Shown one piece after another: positions 51,729 through 60,556 of a stretch of 64,000 bases of DNA. The stretch covers positions 1,550,001 to 1,614,000 of the forward strand of contig NZ_CP045032.1 in assembly GCF_009026825.1 (NCBI RefSeq). The letters are read 5' to 3'. The stretch's first letter is position 1. Each line of letters opens with the position of its first letter. Origin of the DNA: Corynebacterium urogenitale (GTDB taxonomy: Bacteria > Actinomycetota > Actinomycetes > Mycobacteriales > Mycobacteriaceae). The position numbers and the translations under genes are program-made. Below the pieces are notes generated by a model that saw nothing but the letters and a program-made list of their open reading frames with translations, did no database searches and was not told where the DNA came from.

Positions 51729-52049
51729 CTACTCAGCTTGTGGAGGCAGCTGTGCGACGAGTTCAACGTCGAAATCCTGTGGGCCGAGCTTGGCCGCACC
51801 GCCCGGGGAACCCAAGTCGTCGAAGAAGGCCGCGTTGGCATCGTTGAACTCTTCCCATTCCTCAGGCACATCGTCCTCGTAGAAGATAGCCTCGACGGGG
51901 CACACGGGCTCGCAGGCACCGCAGTCCACGCACTCATCGGGGTGGATGTAGAGGGAGCGCTTACCTTCGTAGATGCAATCGACAGGGCATTCTTCCACGC
52001 AGGCGCGGTCCATGACGTCAACACATGGCTGCGCAATGGTGTAGGTCAT
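51729..52049 (-). CDS. fdxC: 7Fe ferredoxin FdxC
   Basis: 106-residue electron carrier with one [3Fe-4S] and one [4Fe-4S] cluster. Cys9, Cys17 and Cys50 fit the 3Fe cluster. Cys21, Cys40, Cys43 and Cys46 fit the 4Fe cluster, in the pattern CVEECPVDC then CVDCGACEPVCP. The C-terminal acidic helix is typical of the actinobacterial 7Fe family. Start ATG 52049 with an AAAGGG-type site upstream. It precedes dapC with a 5-base gap. Confidence 0.95.
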   Translation of the reverse strand: MTYTIAQPCVDVMDRACVEECPVDCIYEGKRSLYIHPDECVDCGACEPVCPVEAIFYEDDVPEEWEEFNDANAAFFDDLGSPGGAAKLGPQDFDVELVAQLPPQAE

Positions 52050-52171
52050 TGTCGTTTACCGACCCTTTCTCAAGTAAAAATCTTCAGTATCGGATCAATG
52101 TCGATCCGCCCAGCGACCAGACTGAACAGATCTGTCTGCTAGAGACTATCACTAATTTTAGGATCAAATCC

Positions 52172-52669
52172 CTATTCTTCCACCGTCGGGGGGTCGAACG
52201 AAAATGAAGGTAACAAAGGCCACATTCCGCCCAACATTCCCGAAATCATCAGCAGCACCGACCACAGACTGGAAGGAACTAGAGTGTCCCCGCCCAACGG
52301 CATGAAAGCCCACGCGGACAACCCAACGTAGCCAATAATCCATGCCAGCAGTGGAATCCCGGAGATCAGCCGGTTGGGAGTCCAGAGCAGAGCCGTCTTA
52401 CTGATGACGAAATTCAGCCCGAAGGCGAAAACCACCACCCATGGCACAGGGATACTGCTATCCCCCACTGGCAGTCGAACTCCCACGTACAACACACTGA
52501 TAAAGAGTCCAAAAAGGCTGCCGATAGTCAACCAAACAATGCCGGCGATCCTCTCACCCCGCGAGGTATCCGTGCGAACCTGGGACTTCTCTGGGTGTCC
52601 CCAGTTTGGCTCGTTAGCCAAGATTTCTTCGGGCTCGCGTTGCCTATTCTTCGCCATCTTCTTGGCCAT
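52172..52669 (-). CDS. Four-helix membrane protein next to mshB
   Basis: About 165 residues. A basic cytoplasmic N-terminus (MAKKMAKNRQREPEE) is followed by four hydrophobic helices (IVWLTIGSLFGLFISVLYVG, VVVFAFGLNFVIS, LLAWIIGYVGLSAWAF, LLMISGMLGGMWPLL). No known family. ATG 52669 lies inside the end of mshB in another frame (26-base overlap) and has AGGGAACTGG upstream; the frame is open to 52714. Its place between mshB and fdxC is conserved in relatives, but that does not reveal a function. Confidence 0.75.
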   Translation of the reverse strand: MAKKMAKNRQREPEEILANEPNWGHPEKSQVRTDTSRGERIAGIVWLTIGSLFGLFISVLYVGVRLPVGDSSIPVPWVVVFAFGLNFVISKTALLWTPNRLISGIPLLAWIIGYVGLSAWAFMPLGGDTLVPSSLWSVLLMISGMLGGMWPLLPSFSFDPPTVEE

Positions 52670-53609
52670 CGCGGCCAGTTCCCTCCTCCACAAGGCGCCG
52701 AGCGTAGTCCGCATCGCCTACGCCAGCCGAGCTCGATCGATCAGCCGTGTAGCCCACTGTGTAGCTCTCCGTCTCAACGAGCGGCTGTGCGATCATGTTG
52801 GACAAGCACCATAGCATCGGCGCCTCTTCGGGCACGATAGCTGCCTGAGGATTAACGTCACTCACAGACCCATCTGCCACCCAGACCTGTGTGGCGTGGG
52901 CTCTCATCGCCAATCTCTTGGCCTCAACGTCGGCAGCATCTCCGTGAACGCGGAGGTCTACTTCACTCGCGTCAACGCTGGCTATCTCTCCGTCGTGTGG
53001 GTAAGTCCAGCCTTCGGGAATGACAGCGCCGCGCAGGCCTTGTGCCACCGCTTGTTGCTCTGTGACGGCCCAAAGGATCTGTCGCACGCTGGGAACCTCA
53101 CCACTTTCTACTGCAGCATGGGTGATGTGGTGGGCACGAATATGGTCGGGGTGGCCGTAACCACCATCCGGTCCGTAAGTCACAAGCACATCGGGTTTCA
53201 GCTCCTGCAGGCGAGCTACCAGCTGTTCAACCTGCTGCGTGAAGTGCGCCTCATGGCTTTCATTGGCAAAGGCCATTGCCCGTTCGATGGAAGGAGTGCC
53301 GACCATACCGGAATCCCTCCAGAATCCCACACCGCCCAGAAGGTCTGGATCCTGTTCGAGCCCGAGCGCGCGGAGCGCCCGCTGCAGCTCCGCGATGCGA
53401 TAGCCACCGAGCATCCCGTTGCCATCCATCTGCAAGCTGGCATACTTCGGGCCAATCACTTCACCCTCTTCACCCAGCGTGCAGGTGATGACGTGGACGT
53501 GTGCCCCGCGACGTTTCGCCTGGGCAAGCAGTAACCCGGTCCAGATACTTTCGTCATCGGGATGCGCGTGAACTGCGACGATGGTTGTACCAGCGAGGTC
53601 TTTGGTCAC
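52644..53609 (-). CDS. mshB: Mycothiol biosynthesis deacetylase MshB
   Basis: Zinc hydrolase (PIG-L/LmbE family) that removes the acetyl group from GlcNAc-inositol, a step in mycothiol synthesis. 321 residues. Zn ligands and general base lie in AHPDDES (His16, Asp19) and YGHPDHIRAHH. The fold also carries DGGYGHPD and the family pattern TCTLGEEGEVIG. GTG start overlaps the lpqW stop by four bases (GTGA). Mycothiol is the main low-mass thiol of actinobacteria, which supports the taxonomic call. Confidence 0.9.
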   Translation of the reverse strand: MTKDLAGTTIVAVHAHPDDESIWTGLLLAQAKRRGAHVHVITCTLGEEGEVIGPKYASLQMDGNGMLGGYRIAELQRALRALGLEQDPDLLGGVGFWRDSGMVGTPSIERAMAFANESHEAHFTQQVEQLVARLQELKPDVLVTYGPDGGYGHPDHIRAHHITHAAVESGEVPSVRQILWAVTEQQAVAQGLRGAVIPEGWTYPHDGEIASVDASEVDLRVHGDAADVEAKRLAMRAHATQVWVADGSVSDVNPQAAIVPEEAPMLWCLSNMIAQPLVETESYTVGYTADRSSSAGVGDADYARRLVEEGTGRDGQEDGEE

Positions 53610-55333
53610 CGTTCCTCCTCCGTCGACTCAACGGGGCTGCTACTGTCCTTCTTTTTCCATCTGGGGGCAGTGATCATGACCCCGCTGAGCGGATCGGTAG
53701 CCCATTGCATGATGTCCGGCTCAGGCCCCTCGATGTTGGGGCCAACGGCCACGATCTGTTGATCACGCAGAATGGGCAGCATCACGTCAGCTTCCGCGAC
53801 CGCACCTTCGATAGCCCGCCTTGCTTCGGCGAAACTCTTCTTGCCGTTCGCCATCGCTTTGAGATTTTCTGCCATAGCGGCGTTGCACAGGCCGGTGAGG
53901 TTGCCGTCCGTATTCTTGTCGCTCTCTTGTTCCGCGACGCCACCAGGTTCGCCTTCGTGCTCTTGCCTCTGAGATGAGGGATCAAATTCACAATGGAACT
54001 GGTTGAGGTAATCCCCGATGGTTCGTGGAGTCTTGTGCCGGGAGATCAGCACATCCACTTCCCCAGCCGGAATATCATTGGCAAACAGATCGGCTGCAGG
54101 TCGGGTGACGCCCTGGACAGGCAATCCGACAGCGGTGAGCTGGTCAACAACGATGCGGCTGGCGCTCACAGCATCGGCATCCTCGGTTGGTGCCGCGATG
54201 GTGATCTTGTTGTCATTATCAGCACCCATAACCGATTTCTCAGCGCTGACCATCGCGGCGAGAGGTGGCTCCTCGGGACTTGTAGCCGATGGCCTGCCCG
54301 AGACGACCTTGGCAATGATGTCCGTATCCAAAGCTCCCATGATGCTACTTCGCAGTCGTGGGTTGCTCGTCTTTTCGCTTCGCGTATTCAGCACGACAGA
54401 GAGATCGACTTGGCGCTCCACCATCCTGCTTGAGACCCGTGGGACCTCCTCAAAAGCCAGTTCGGAGACCGCATCCGGGCTAGTAATGGAGATATCCATC
54501 TGGCCTGTTCGCAGCATCTGGGCACCAGTAGTTCGGTTTGGCACCACGTCGAGGATCAACTTATCCACGCCTGCTGGGCGTTCACCCCAAAAGCGATCGT
54601 TTCGGCGCAATTCCACCCGCCCGCGGTCGGCGTCCACCACGGCTACACTGAAGGCCCCACCGGAGGCCACCAGCGAACCGTCCATCATGGAGGCAAAGGG
54701 GCGATCCTCAGCTTTATAAATGTGACTTGGCAACAAGTGGCGGAAGAGTTCCTTCCAACCGGCGAAAGGCTGGGCGAAAGTCACCTTGACGCCATTGCCA
54801 GACACAGGTTCAATGCTCTCGATCTGCTGGTAGGAGGCAAATTCATTAGTGCCTTTTTCCGATACGATCGTGTCCTTGAGGTACTGAAAATCTGAGACGG
54901 ACACTGGTGTGCCATCGGACCACTGCGCGGCGGAGTTGATCTTGTAGGTGACAGTTCGCGGCGCGTCCTCCTCATCGGGTACTACCTCGGTGAGCAACGT
55001 GGAATTAGGAACCCACTTATCCCCCTGTTGAACAAAAGCGCTCGGGAGGGTGAGATCCGCAATCGCGGTGTTCACTGGGTTGACGTTGCCAATGAGGTGT
55101 GGGTTGAGGTTGCCGGTGAAGGAATCAACACCGACGGTCAACTGCAGCATCTCCTCCGTCGGCGGTGCTGTCGGTTGTGTGGACTGTGCTGTCGTCTGCG
55201 GCTCCTCCTCCACTGTGGGAGCAGAACCTGGATTTGCTTGGCAACCAGCCAGCCCAAAGGCCACCAGTGACGTCGTCATTACACGGCTGGCGACGCGCAC
55301 CCAGGGACGCGGGGACAGAGAACGACGGCGCAC
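53606..55333 (-). CDS. lpqW: LpqW-like lipoprotein, family-5 solute-binding fold
   Basis: 575 residues. Signal peptide with lipobox FGLAGC (Cys31), then a Thr/Gln/Pro-rich linker and a family-5 solute-binding fold (oligopeptide-binding DppA type). Key pieces are NPVNTAIADLTLPSAF and WSDGTPVSVSDFQYLKD. LpqW in mycobacteria is known from the same position beside typA and mshB, and it influences PIM/lipoarabinomannan synthesis rather than peptide uptake. No permease or ATPase genes are nearby, which fits that reassignment. Excellent ribosome site AGGAGGT before GTG 55333. Confidence 0.85.
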   Translation of the reverse strand: MRRRSLSPRPWVRVASRVMTTSLVAFGLAGCQANPGSAPTVEEEPQTTAQSTQPTAPPTEEMLQLTVGVDSFTGNLNPHLIGNVNPVNTAIADLTLPSAFVQQGDKWVPNSTLLTEVVPDEEDAPRTVTYKINSAAQWSDGTPVSVSDFQYLKDTIVSEKGTNEFASYQQIESIEPVSGNGVKVTFAQPFAGWKELFRHLLPSHIYKAEDRPFASMMDGSLVASGGAFSVAVVDADRGRVELRRNDRFWGERPAGVDKLILDVVPNRTTGAQMLRTGQMDISITSPDAVSELAFEEVPRVSSRMVERQVDLSVVLNTRSEKTSNPRLRSSIMGALDTDIIAKVVSGRPSATSPEEPPLAAMVSAEKSVMGADNDNKITIAAPTEDADAVSASRIVVDQLTAVGLPVQGVTRPAADLFANDIPAGEVDVLISRHKTPRTIGDYLNQFHCEFDPSSQRQEHEGEPGGVAEQESDKNTDGNLTGLCNAAMAENLKAMANGKKSFAEARRAIEGAVAEADVMLPILRDQQIVAVGPNIEGPEPDIMQWATDPLSGVMITAPRWKKKDSSSPVESTEEER

Positions 55334-55359
55334 AGGTGACCTCCTGAAAGTGACTCAGA

Positions 55360-57282
55360 CTAGGACTGAGCAGCCTGATTGCGCTGCTTCTCACGAGAAC
55401 GAGCGCGGGCGCGATCGGTAGCGTTGAGGATGACCTTGCGGACGCGAACCACGTCCGGGGTGACCTCAACACATTCATCCTGGCCACAGAATTCCATAGC
55501 CTCATCCAGAGTGAGCACGTGAGCCTTAGCGAGGGTCACGGTCGCATCAGCGGTGGCGGAGCGCATATTCGTGAGCTTCTTCTCCTTCGTGATGTTGATG
55601 TCCATATCCTCATCACGATTGTTCGCGCCCACGACCATTCCTTCGTAGGCCTCCATGCCCGGCTCGACGAAGAAGTTACCGCGGTCAGCCAGCTGGATCA
55701 GTGCGTAGGCGGTGATCTGACCAGTGCGGTCGGCGACGAGGGAACCAGTTGCACGGTCCTTGATCTCGCCGGCCCAAGGCTGGTAGCCAGCAGAGTAAGA
55801 GTTCGCGATGCCTGTACCGCGCGTCTCCGTCATGAAGACAGTGCGGAAACCGATGAGACCACGAGCTGGCACGACAAAGTTCATGCGGATCCAGCCGGAG
55901 CCGGTGTTATCCATGCCCTCCATGCGCCCCTTGCGGGCAGCCATGAGCTGGGTGATCGCACCCAGGTGCTCCTCGGGAGTGTCGATGATGAGATGCTCGA
56001 AAGGCTCGTGCACGGTGCCGTCGATGGTGCGGGTCACCACCTGTGGCTTGCCCACGGTCAGCTCAAAACCCTCACGGCGCATGGTTTCTACCAGCACAGA
56101 CAGTGCCATCTCACCGCGGCCCTGCACCTCCCATGCGTCCGGGCGCTCCGTCGGCAGCACGCGAATCGAGACGTTACCGATGAGCTCCTGGTCGAGGCGT
56201 GCCTTCACCATGCGGGCGGTGAGCTTGTCGCCGCCGCCCTTGCCCGCCATTGGAGAGGTGTTCACACCGATGGTCATGGAAATCGCAGGTTCATCGACAG
56301 TAATGCGTGGCAATGCCTGTGGGTTTTCCGGATCGGCGAGAGTATCACCGATCATCACATTGTCGATGCCGGAAATCGCGGCGATATCGCCAGCGATGAT
56401 CTCATCGGCCGGCACACGAGTCACGCCCACGGTACGCAGCAGTTCGGCGATCTTCGCCGTCTTGACGTGCTGGTTGCCTTCCTCGTCATAGTGGATCCAT
56501 GCCACCTGCTGGCCCTTGCGCAGCTTGCCCGCATGGACACGGACCAGGCCGATACGACCGAGGAAGGATGAGGAGTCCAGGTTGGTGACGTGCGCCTGCA
56601 GTGGGGCATCCAGCTCTGCAGATGGCTCGGGAAGGGTGTCGTAAAGCACGTCGAACAGTGGCTGGAGGTCAGGGGAGTCAGGCACGTTGCCGTTGCCTGG
56701 GTTCTCCGTGGAAGCCTTGCCCTCTCGGCCGGAGGAGTAGAGAACCGGCAGGTCCAGCAGTTTCTCCGCGGCCAGAGCCGCTTCCTCGTCTTCCAGGGTG
56801 GAAGCCAGCTCGAGCAGTAGATCTTGCGCTTCCTCGACAACTTCGTCGATGCGCGCATCTGGGCGGTCGGTCTTGTTCACACAGATGATGACTGGGAGCT
56901 TGGAAGCCAGAGCCTTACCGAGGACGAAACGGGTCTGTGGGAGCGGCCCCTCGGAAGCATCCACGAGCAGCACAACGCCGTCCACCATGGACAGCGCGCG
57001 CTCAACTTCGCCACCGAAGTCAGCGTGGCCCGGAGTGTCGATGACGTTAATAATGAGGTCCTGGCCATCCTTACCGGCACCCTTGCGGCGAATGGCAGTG
57101 TTCTTCGCCAGGATGGTGATGCCCTTTTCCTTTTCAAGGTCACCGGAGTCCATCACACGTTCCTGCACTTCACCGTGGGAGTCGAAAGCGCCGGACTGCA
57201 GCAGCATGGCATCAACGAGGGTGGTCTTGCCGTGGTCAACGTGTGCGACGATCGCTACATTGCGAAATTCAGTCAGGGACAC
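55360..57282 (-). CDS. typA: Ribosome-associated translational GTPase TypA/BipA
   Basis: 640-residue EF-G-like GTPase acting on the ribosome in stress and assembly. G1 AHVDHGKTT is at residues 14-22, G3 DTPGHADFGGEVER and G4 NKTD follow. Domain II is followed by the BipA-specific C-terminal part ending in RVRKVILNATDRARARSREK. GTG start with AGGAAG upstream. lpqW begins 26 bases downstream, so typA-lpqW-mshB form one operon as in mycobacteria. Confidence 0.96.
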   Translation of the reverse strand: MSLTEFRNVAIVAHVDHGKTTLVDAMLLQSGAFDSHGEVQERVMDSGDLEKEKGITILAKNTAIRRKGAGKDGQDLIINVIDTPGHADFGGEVERALSMVDGVVLLVDASEGPLPQTRFVLGKALASKLPVIICVNKTDRPDARIDEVVEEAQDLLLELASTLEDEEAALAAEKLLDLPVLYSSGREGKASTENPGNGNVPDSPDLQPLFDVLYDTLPEPSAELDAPLQAHVTNLDSSSFLGRIGLVRVHAGKLRKGQQVAWIHYDEEGNQHVKTAKIAELLRTVGVTRVPADEIIAGDIAAISGIDNVMIGDTLADPENPQALPRITVDEPAISMTIGVNTSPMAGKGGGDKLTARMVKARLDQELIGNVSIRVLPTERPDAWEVQGRGEMALSVLVETMRREGFELTVGKPQVVTRTIDGTVHEPFEHLIIDTPEEHLGAITQLMAARKGRMEGMDNTGSGWIRMNFVVPARGLIGFRTVFMTETRGTGIANSYSAGYQPWAGEIKDRATGSLVADRTGQITAYALIQLADRGNFFVEPGMEAYEGMVVGANNRDEDMDINITKEKKLTNMRSATADATVTLAKAHVLTLDEAMEFCGQDECVEVTPDVVRVRKVILNATDRARARSREKQRNQAAQS

Positions 57283-57641
57283 AGATCAAAGTCTTCCTGT
57301 CGAGGGAGGGGATAACGTGTCAAGGCTACTCCCTTAGGGGCGCAAACGTCGCATTCACGGGCAAAACCCCTGTACATCTTCCCCGTCGCTCGCAGCATGC
57401 ACCCTTGTCAGCGGGGCCGATGCTGAAGGCATGCCAAGCATTTTTCCATTTTTGACTACAAGTAGTTTCGGTGATGATAACGTAAGCACACAGGAATAAA
57501 ATTCTGTGACTGAAGTGACATTTGTTACAGATGTGACTATTGTTAATGGACGATGAGTAGTCCTGCTACACGCCGCTCTATTGAAAAACCCGTAGAGCAG
57601 GGCTTATCGACACCGCATTAAGAGGACATGAAAGGTTGACC
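57283..57641. other. Divergent intergenic region between typA and exported-protein gene
   Basis: 359 bases without a gene, AT-rich from about 57440 to 57560. It contains a GlxR/CRP-like palindrome (57505-57520), a GCTCTA/TAGAGC hairpin (57575-57598) in the probable leader of the exported-protein gene, and the AAAGG ribosome site of that gene. Promoter elements are not clear. Confidence 0.5.
57505..57520. promoter_or_regulatory. GlxR/CRP-like site
   Basis: TGTGACTGAAGTGACA matches about 10 of the 12 fixed positions of the known GlxR consensus TGTGANNTANNTCACA. It lies in the typA/exported-protein intergenic region. Sequence match only. Confidence 0.35.
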
Positions 57642-58322
57642 GTGGCTATTTCCCGTCGCGCATCTCGAGCCATTGCCGCGCTCTCTACTGCTATTGCACT
57701 CTCTGTACCGGCAACGATCGCCCCTGCTTCTGCAGCTCCAATGGGCTCCGTGGATCACCTGGGCCGCCCAGCACCTCACGTGCTGGCTCAGATCGAAAAC
57801 GTCGCCGATAACCCTGCTACCCCTGAGCAGCTCAAGCCTGTACTGAAGAAGCTCGTCGGCTTCTTCCGCGGCGACGGCGAGCCAGGCGTGGAGGTTCCAG
57901 AGAACGCCCCTAACTTCGTTCAGTTCGGCTGGCCAACCATCGCCGGTTCCTGCATCGATGGCAAGAACAACGCCGTCGGCACCGCGATGGGCGTGCCAGG
58001 ACCTGCTTCCCTCCCACTGCCAGGCGTTGGCAAGGGCGAAATTAACTTCGTCTTCACCGCTCTGGGCACCGGCACCGTGGCTAAGCGCCAGACCACCCAG
58101 ATGAACGTCCACTGGATCAACATCAACAATGGCCGCTTCGGTTCCACCAAGCTGGGCTACAACGGCATCAACCCAGAGGGACCGGCCACCGTCAACGGTG
58201 CTGCCAAGACCGGCTCCGGCACGGTTATCGCTCTGCTGGAGGGTGGCGTCACCACCAACAACGACAACGGCCCATCGAACTGCAACTTCCTGCCAACCGC
58301 GTCCATCATCAACGTACGCTAG
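57642..58322 (+). CDS. Exported protein of unknown function
   Basis: About 226 residues. Basic N-terminus (AISRRASRAI) and hydrophobic core end at a probable signal peptidase I site after APASA. The mature part has VDHLGRPAPHVLAQIENVAD and later Gly- and Asn-rich segments (INNGRFGSTKLGYNGIN) without a family I can name, plus two Cys in the mature part that could form one disulfide. GTG 57642 has AAAGG six bases upstream, while TTG 57636 is too close to it. Ends at a strong terminator. Likely wall-associated or secreted, Corynebacteriales type. Confidence 0.78.
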   Translation: MAISRRASRAIAALSTAIALSVPATIAPASAAPMGSVDHLGRPAPHVLAQIENVADNPATPEQLKPVLKKLVGFFRGDGEPGVEVPENAPNFVQFGWPTIAGSCIDGKNNAVGTAMGVPGPASLPLPGVGKGEINFVFTALGTGTVAKRQTTQMNVHWININNGRFGSTKLGYNGINPEGPATVNGAAKTGSGTVIALLEGGVTTNNDNGPSNCNFLPTASIINVR

Positions 58323-58373
58323 GCGGTAGCACGTCCCCGGTCGTCTAGTTACACGACGCCAAGAGGACCGTAG

Positions 58374-58401
58374 AAAAGCGCGGGCTTGCACCCGCGCTTT
58401 T
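58374..58401. terminator. Rho-independent terminator
   Basis: AAAAGCGCGGG (58374-58384) pairs with CCCGCGCTTTT (58391-58401) around CTTGCA. Strong and symmetrical. Confidence 0.9.
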
Positions 58402-58460
58402 GTCATATTTTCTTAACCTCAAGCTCCGCTTGCCGCCGATTTTCGGAAACATTTCCCGCC

Positions 58461-58466
58461 TAGGCT
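58461..58466 (+). promoter_or_regulatory. Predicted -10 box for leaderless DUF402 gene
   Basis: TAGGCT lies 7 bases before ATG 58474, the same hexamer as before argS. No ribosome site. Confidence 0.5.
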
Positions 58467-58473
58467 GGTTGTT

Positions 58474-58989
58474 ATGGTCGATCTCCACCCCATCAAGCAA
58501 GAAACATTTGATCTTGAAGCAAAGATCAATATCGATCCCAAGGGCTTTGCGCGCCCCGTCGATCGCTTTTCCATCACCAATGGTGCGCTCTACATGGCTC
58601 GCCCGGCCGACCACGAACGCTTCCATTACATGGAATCCTGGCTGATCCCCACGCTGGATATCCGCGTCACCTGGTTCCACTTCCGCGAAGGGATCGCCCC
58701 CACCCAAGAGTTGTATGTGGACGTGGCCATTATCGATAACTCCGACGAGCACAAATGGTCCACGAGAGACCTCTACGTGGACGTCACCACCCACCGCGGT
58801 GGCCGGATTCAGGTGCACGACCTCGATGAACTCGGGGCAGCACTGGAGGCTGGCTACATTGGCGTCGAGGAAACGAACAGGGCCATGAAAGCTTCTCAGC
58901 GTATCCTCGACGGCATCACCCTGCACGGAAGCTTGCAGGGATGGCTGTCCCAGGAGGGCTACAGCCTGGCGTGGCAATCGCCCATGTAG
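58474..58989 (+). CDS. DUF402 family protein
   Basis: 171 residues. The core ELYVDVAIIDNSDEHKWSTRDLYVDV, with the paired LYVDV strands and central Asp residues, is the DUF402/FomD-type pattern. Some family members hydrolyse nucleoside di- or triphosphates or their conjugates, using the conserved acidic residues for metal. No signal peptide. It is a single gene, convergent with the acyl-CoA dehydrogenase. Specific substrate unknown. Confidence 0.85.
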   Translation: MVDLHPIKQETFDLEAKINIDPKGFARPVDRFSITNGALYMARPADHERFHYMESWLIPTLDIRVTWFHFREGIAPTQELYVDVAIIDNSDEHKWSTRDLYVDVTTHRGGRIQVHDLDELGAALEAGYIGVEETNRAMKASQRILDGITLHGSLQGWLSQEGYSLAWQSPM

Positions 58990-59036
58990 ACACCTCCCCC
59001 CAAGTCATCGGGGAAACTGCCTACTCTCGCCGTGAA

Positions 59037-60206
59037 CTAGCCGAGGATTTGGCGCCCCATGACCATGCGACAGATTTGGTTGGTGCCCTCGTAGATCTGG
59101 GTGATCTTGGCATCACGCATCATGCGCTCCAGCGGGAAGTCGCGGGTGAAGCCGTAGCCACCGAGCAGCTGCACTGCGTCGACGGTGACCTGCATCGCCA
59201 CGTCAGAGGCAAACGCCTTGGAACCGGCTGCCATCAGACCCAGCTTCTCACCGTTTTCAGCCACGCCGCGCTCGGCGTTGGAAGCTGCAGCGTAGATCAT
59301 TAGCCGCGCGGCGTCGATCTTCATCTTCATGTCCGCCAGCATGAACTGGGTGTTCTGGAAATCCGCAATTGCCTTGCCGAACTGCTTGCGCTCCTTGACG
59401 TACTCCACCGCGGCATCGAAGGCTCCCTGCGCAATGCCCAAGGCCTGCGCACCAATGGTTGGGCGGGTGTGATCGAGGGTCTGCAGAGCGGTCTTGAAAC
59501 CGGTCCCCTCCTCGCCGATCATGCGCGAAGCTGGCACGCGGCAGTCCTCGAAGTACAGCTCAGCTGTTGGGGAACCCTTGATGCCGAGCTTGTGCTCCAA
59601 ACCGCCGACGCGGAAGCCCGGGTCATCCTTGTGCACCATGAATGCGGAAATACCGCGGGCGCCTGCCTCTGGGTCGGTCACGGCCATCACGGTGTACCAC
59701 GTGGACTTGCCGCCGTTGGTGATGAAGCACTTGGAGCCGTTGATCACGTACTCATCGCCATCCTTAACCGCGCGGGTCTTCATGGCGGCCGCATCGGAGC
59801 CAGCCTCGCGCTCGGTGAGTGCATAGGAAGCCATCGCGCCGTTGGCGATATCGCCCAGCACTTCCCGCTTGAGCTCATCGGAACCGTTGAGGATCAGGCC
59901 CATCGTGCCGAGCTTATTGACGGCTGGGATGAGGGACGAAGAACCACATACGCGGGCAACTTCCTCAATGACGATCACCGCTGCGAGGGAGTCACCACCC
60001 TGGCCACCGAACTCTTCCGGAACGTGAATCGCGTTGAAACCAGAAGCATTGAGGGCCTGCAAGGCCTCCTCTGGGAAACGCTCGTTTTCATCAACATCAG
60101 CAGCGTGTGGAGCAATTTCCTGCTCTGCGAGACCGCGAATGGCCTCGCGCAGCTCGAGGTACTCCTCTGGGAGGCGGAAGGGCTCAAAGTCTGGGTTGAA
60201 TCCCAT
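59037..60206 (-). CDS. Acyl-CoA dehydrogenase
   Basis: About 389 residues. FAD enzyme that introduces a trans-2 double bond into acyl-CoA in fatty-acid or branched-chain breakdown. ACAD signatures are ALTEREAGSDAAAMKT (FAD/substrate site) and QLLGGYGFTRDFPLERMMRDAKI. The catalytic base is the Glu of IYEGTNQICR, the short/medium-chain position. ATG 60206 follows GAAAGG; the frame extends four codons to a TTG at 60218. No partner beta-oxidation genes adjoin, so chain preference is unknown. Confidence 0.92.
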   Translation of the reverse strand: MGFNPDFEPFRLPEEYLELREAIRGLAEQEIAPHAADVDENERFPEEALQALNASGFNAIHVPEEFGGQGGDSLAAVIVIEEVARVCGSSSLIPAVNKLGTMGLILNGSDELKREVLGDIANGAMASYALTEREAGSDAAAMKTRAVKDGDEYVINGSKCFITNGGKSTWYTVMAVTDPEAGARGISAFMVHKDDPGFRVGGLEHKLGIKGSPTAELYFEDCRVPASRMIGEEGTGFKTALQTLDHTRPTIGAQALGIAQGAFDAAVEYVKERKQFGKAIADFQNTQFMLADMKMKIDAARLMIYAAASNAERGVAENGEKLGLMAAGSKAFASDVAMQVTVDAVQLLGGYGFTRDFPLERMMRDAKITQIYEGTNQICRMVMGRQILG

Positions 60207-60556
60207 GGTGCTGTACAACCTTTCGTGTCATTCATTCCTTGCGAGGCGAACTGGGTATCCGTGCGTGAGCACACCCGCCGTGAATCTTGCACTCGACCCA
60301 TGACGAGCACGCCACATCCCACGCGGAATGGATATGAAATGTGAACTGCCCCTCAGTTTAGCGGGTTCCGCGTTCCACGGACCTTTTCTCCCCTTACTCC
60401 CCCCTCCTCATTTCCCTGTAAAGTTCATGCACTCGACTGGGTAGCGCGCCTAAGAAGGTCACCTTTTGGTAACTAGGAGGGCGCAGTTCGCCATCAATTT
60501 GAGTAAAAGCTTGAATCTCATTTCTTCACATCCGCCCCACGCATTACCGTGGAGGC
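60207..60556. other. Divergent intergenic region, acyl-CoA dehydrogenase / lipoprotein
   Basis: 350 bases without a credible gene. It contains a perfect short palindrome AAGGT-C-ACCTT (60455-60465) followed by GGTAACTAGG, which might be an operator, and the TACCGT -10 box of the lipoprotein gene. Otherwise nothing recognisable. Confidence 0.5.
60545..60550 (+). promoter_or_regulatory. Predicted -10 box, leaderless DUF4232 lipoprotein gene
   Basis: TACCGT lies 6 bases before ATG 60557; the GGAGG in between is too close to be the ribosome site. Confidence 0.48.
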
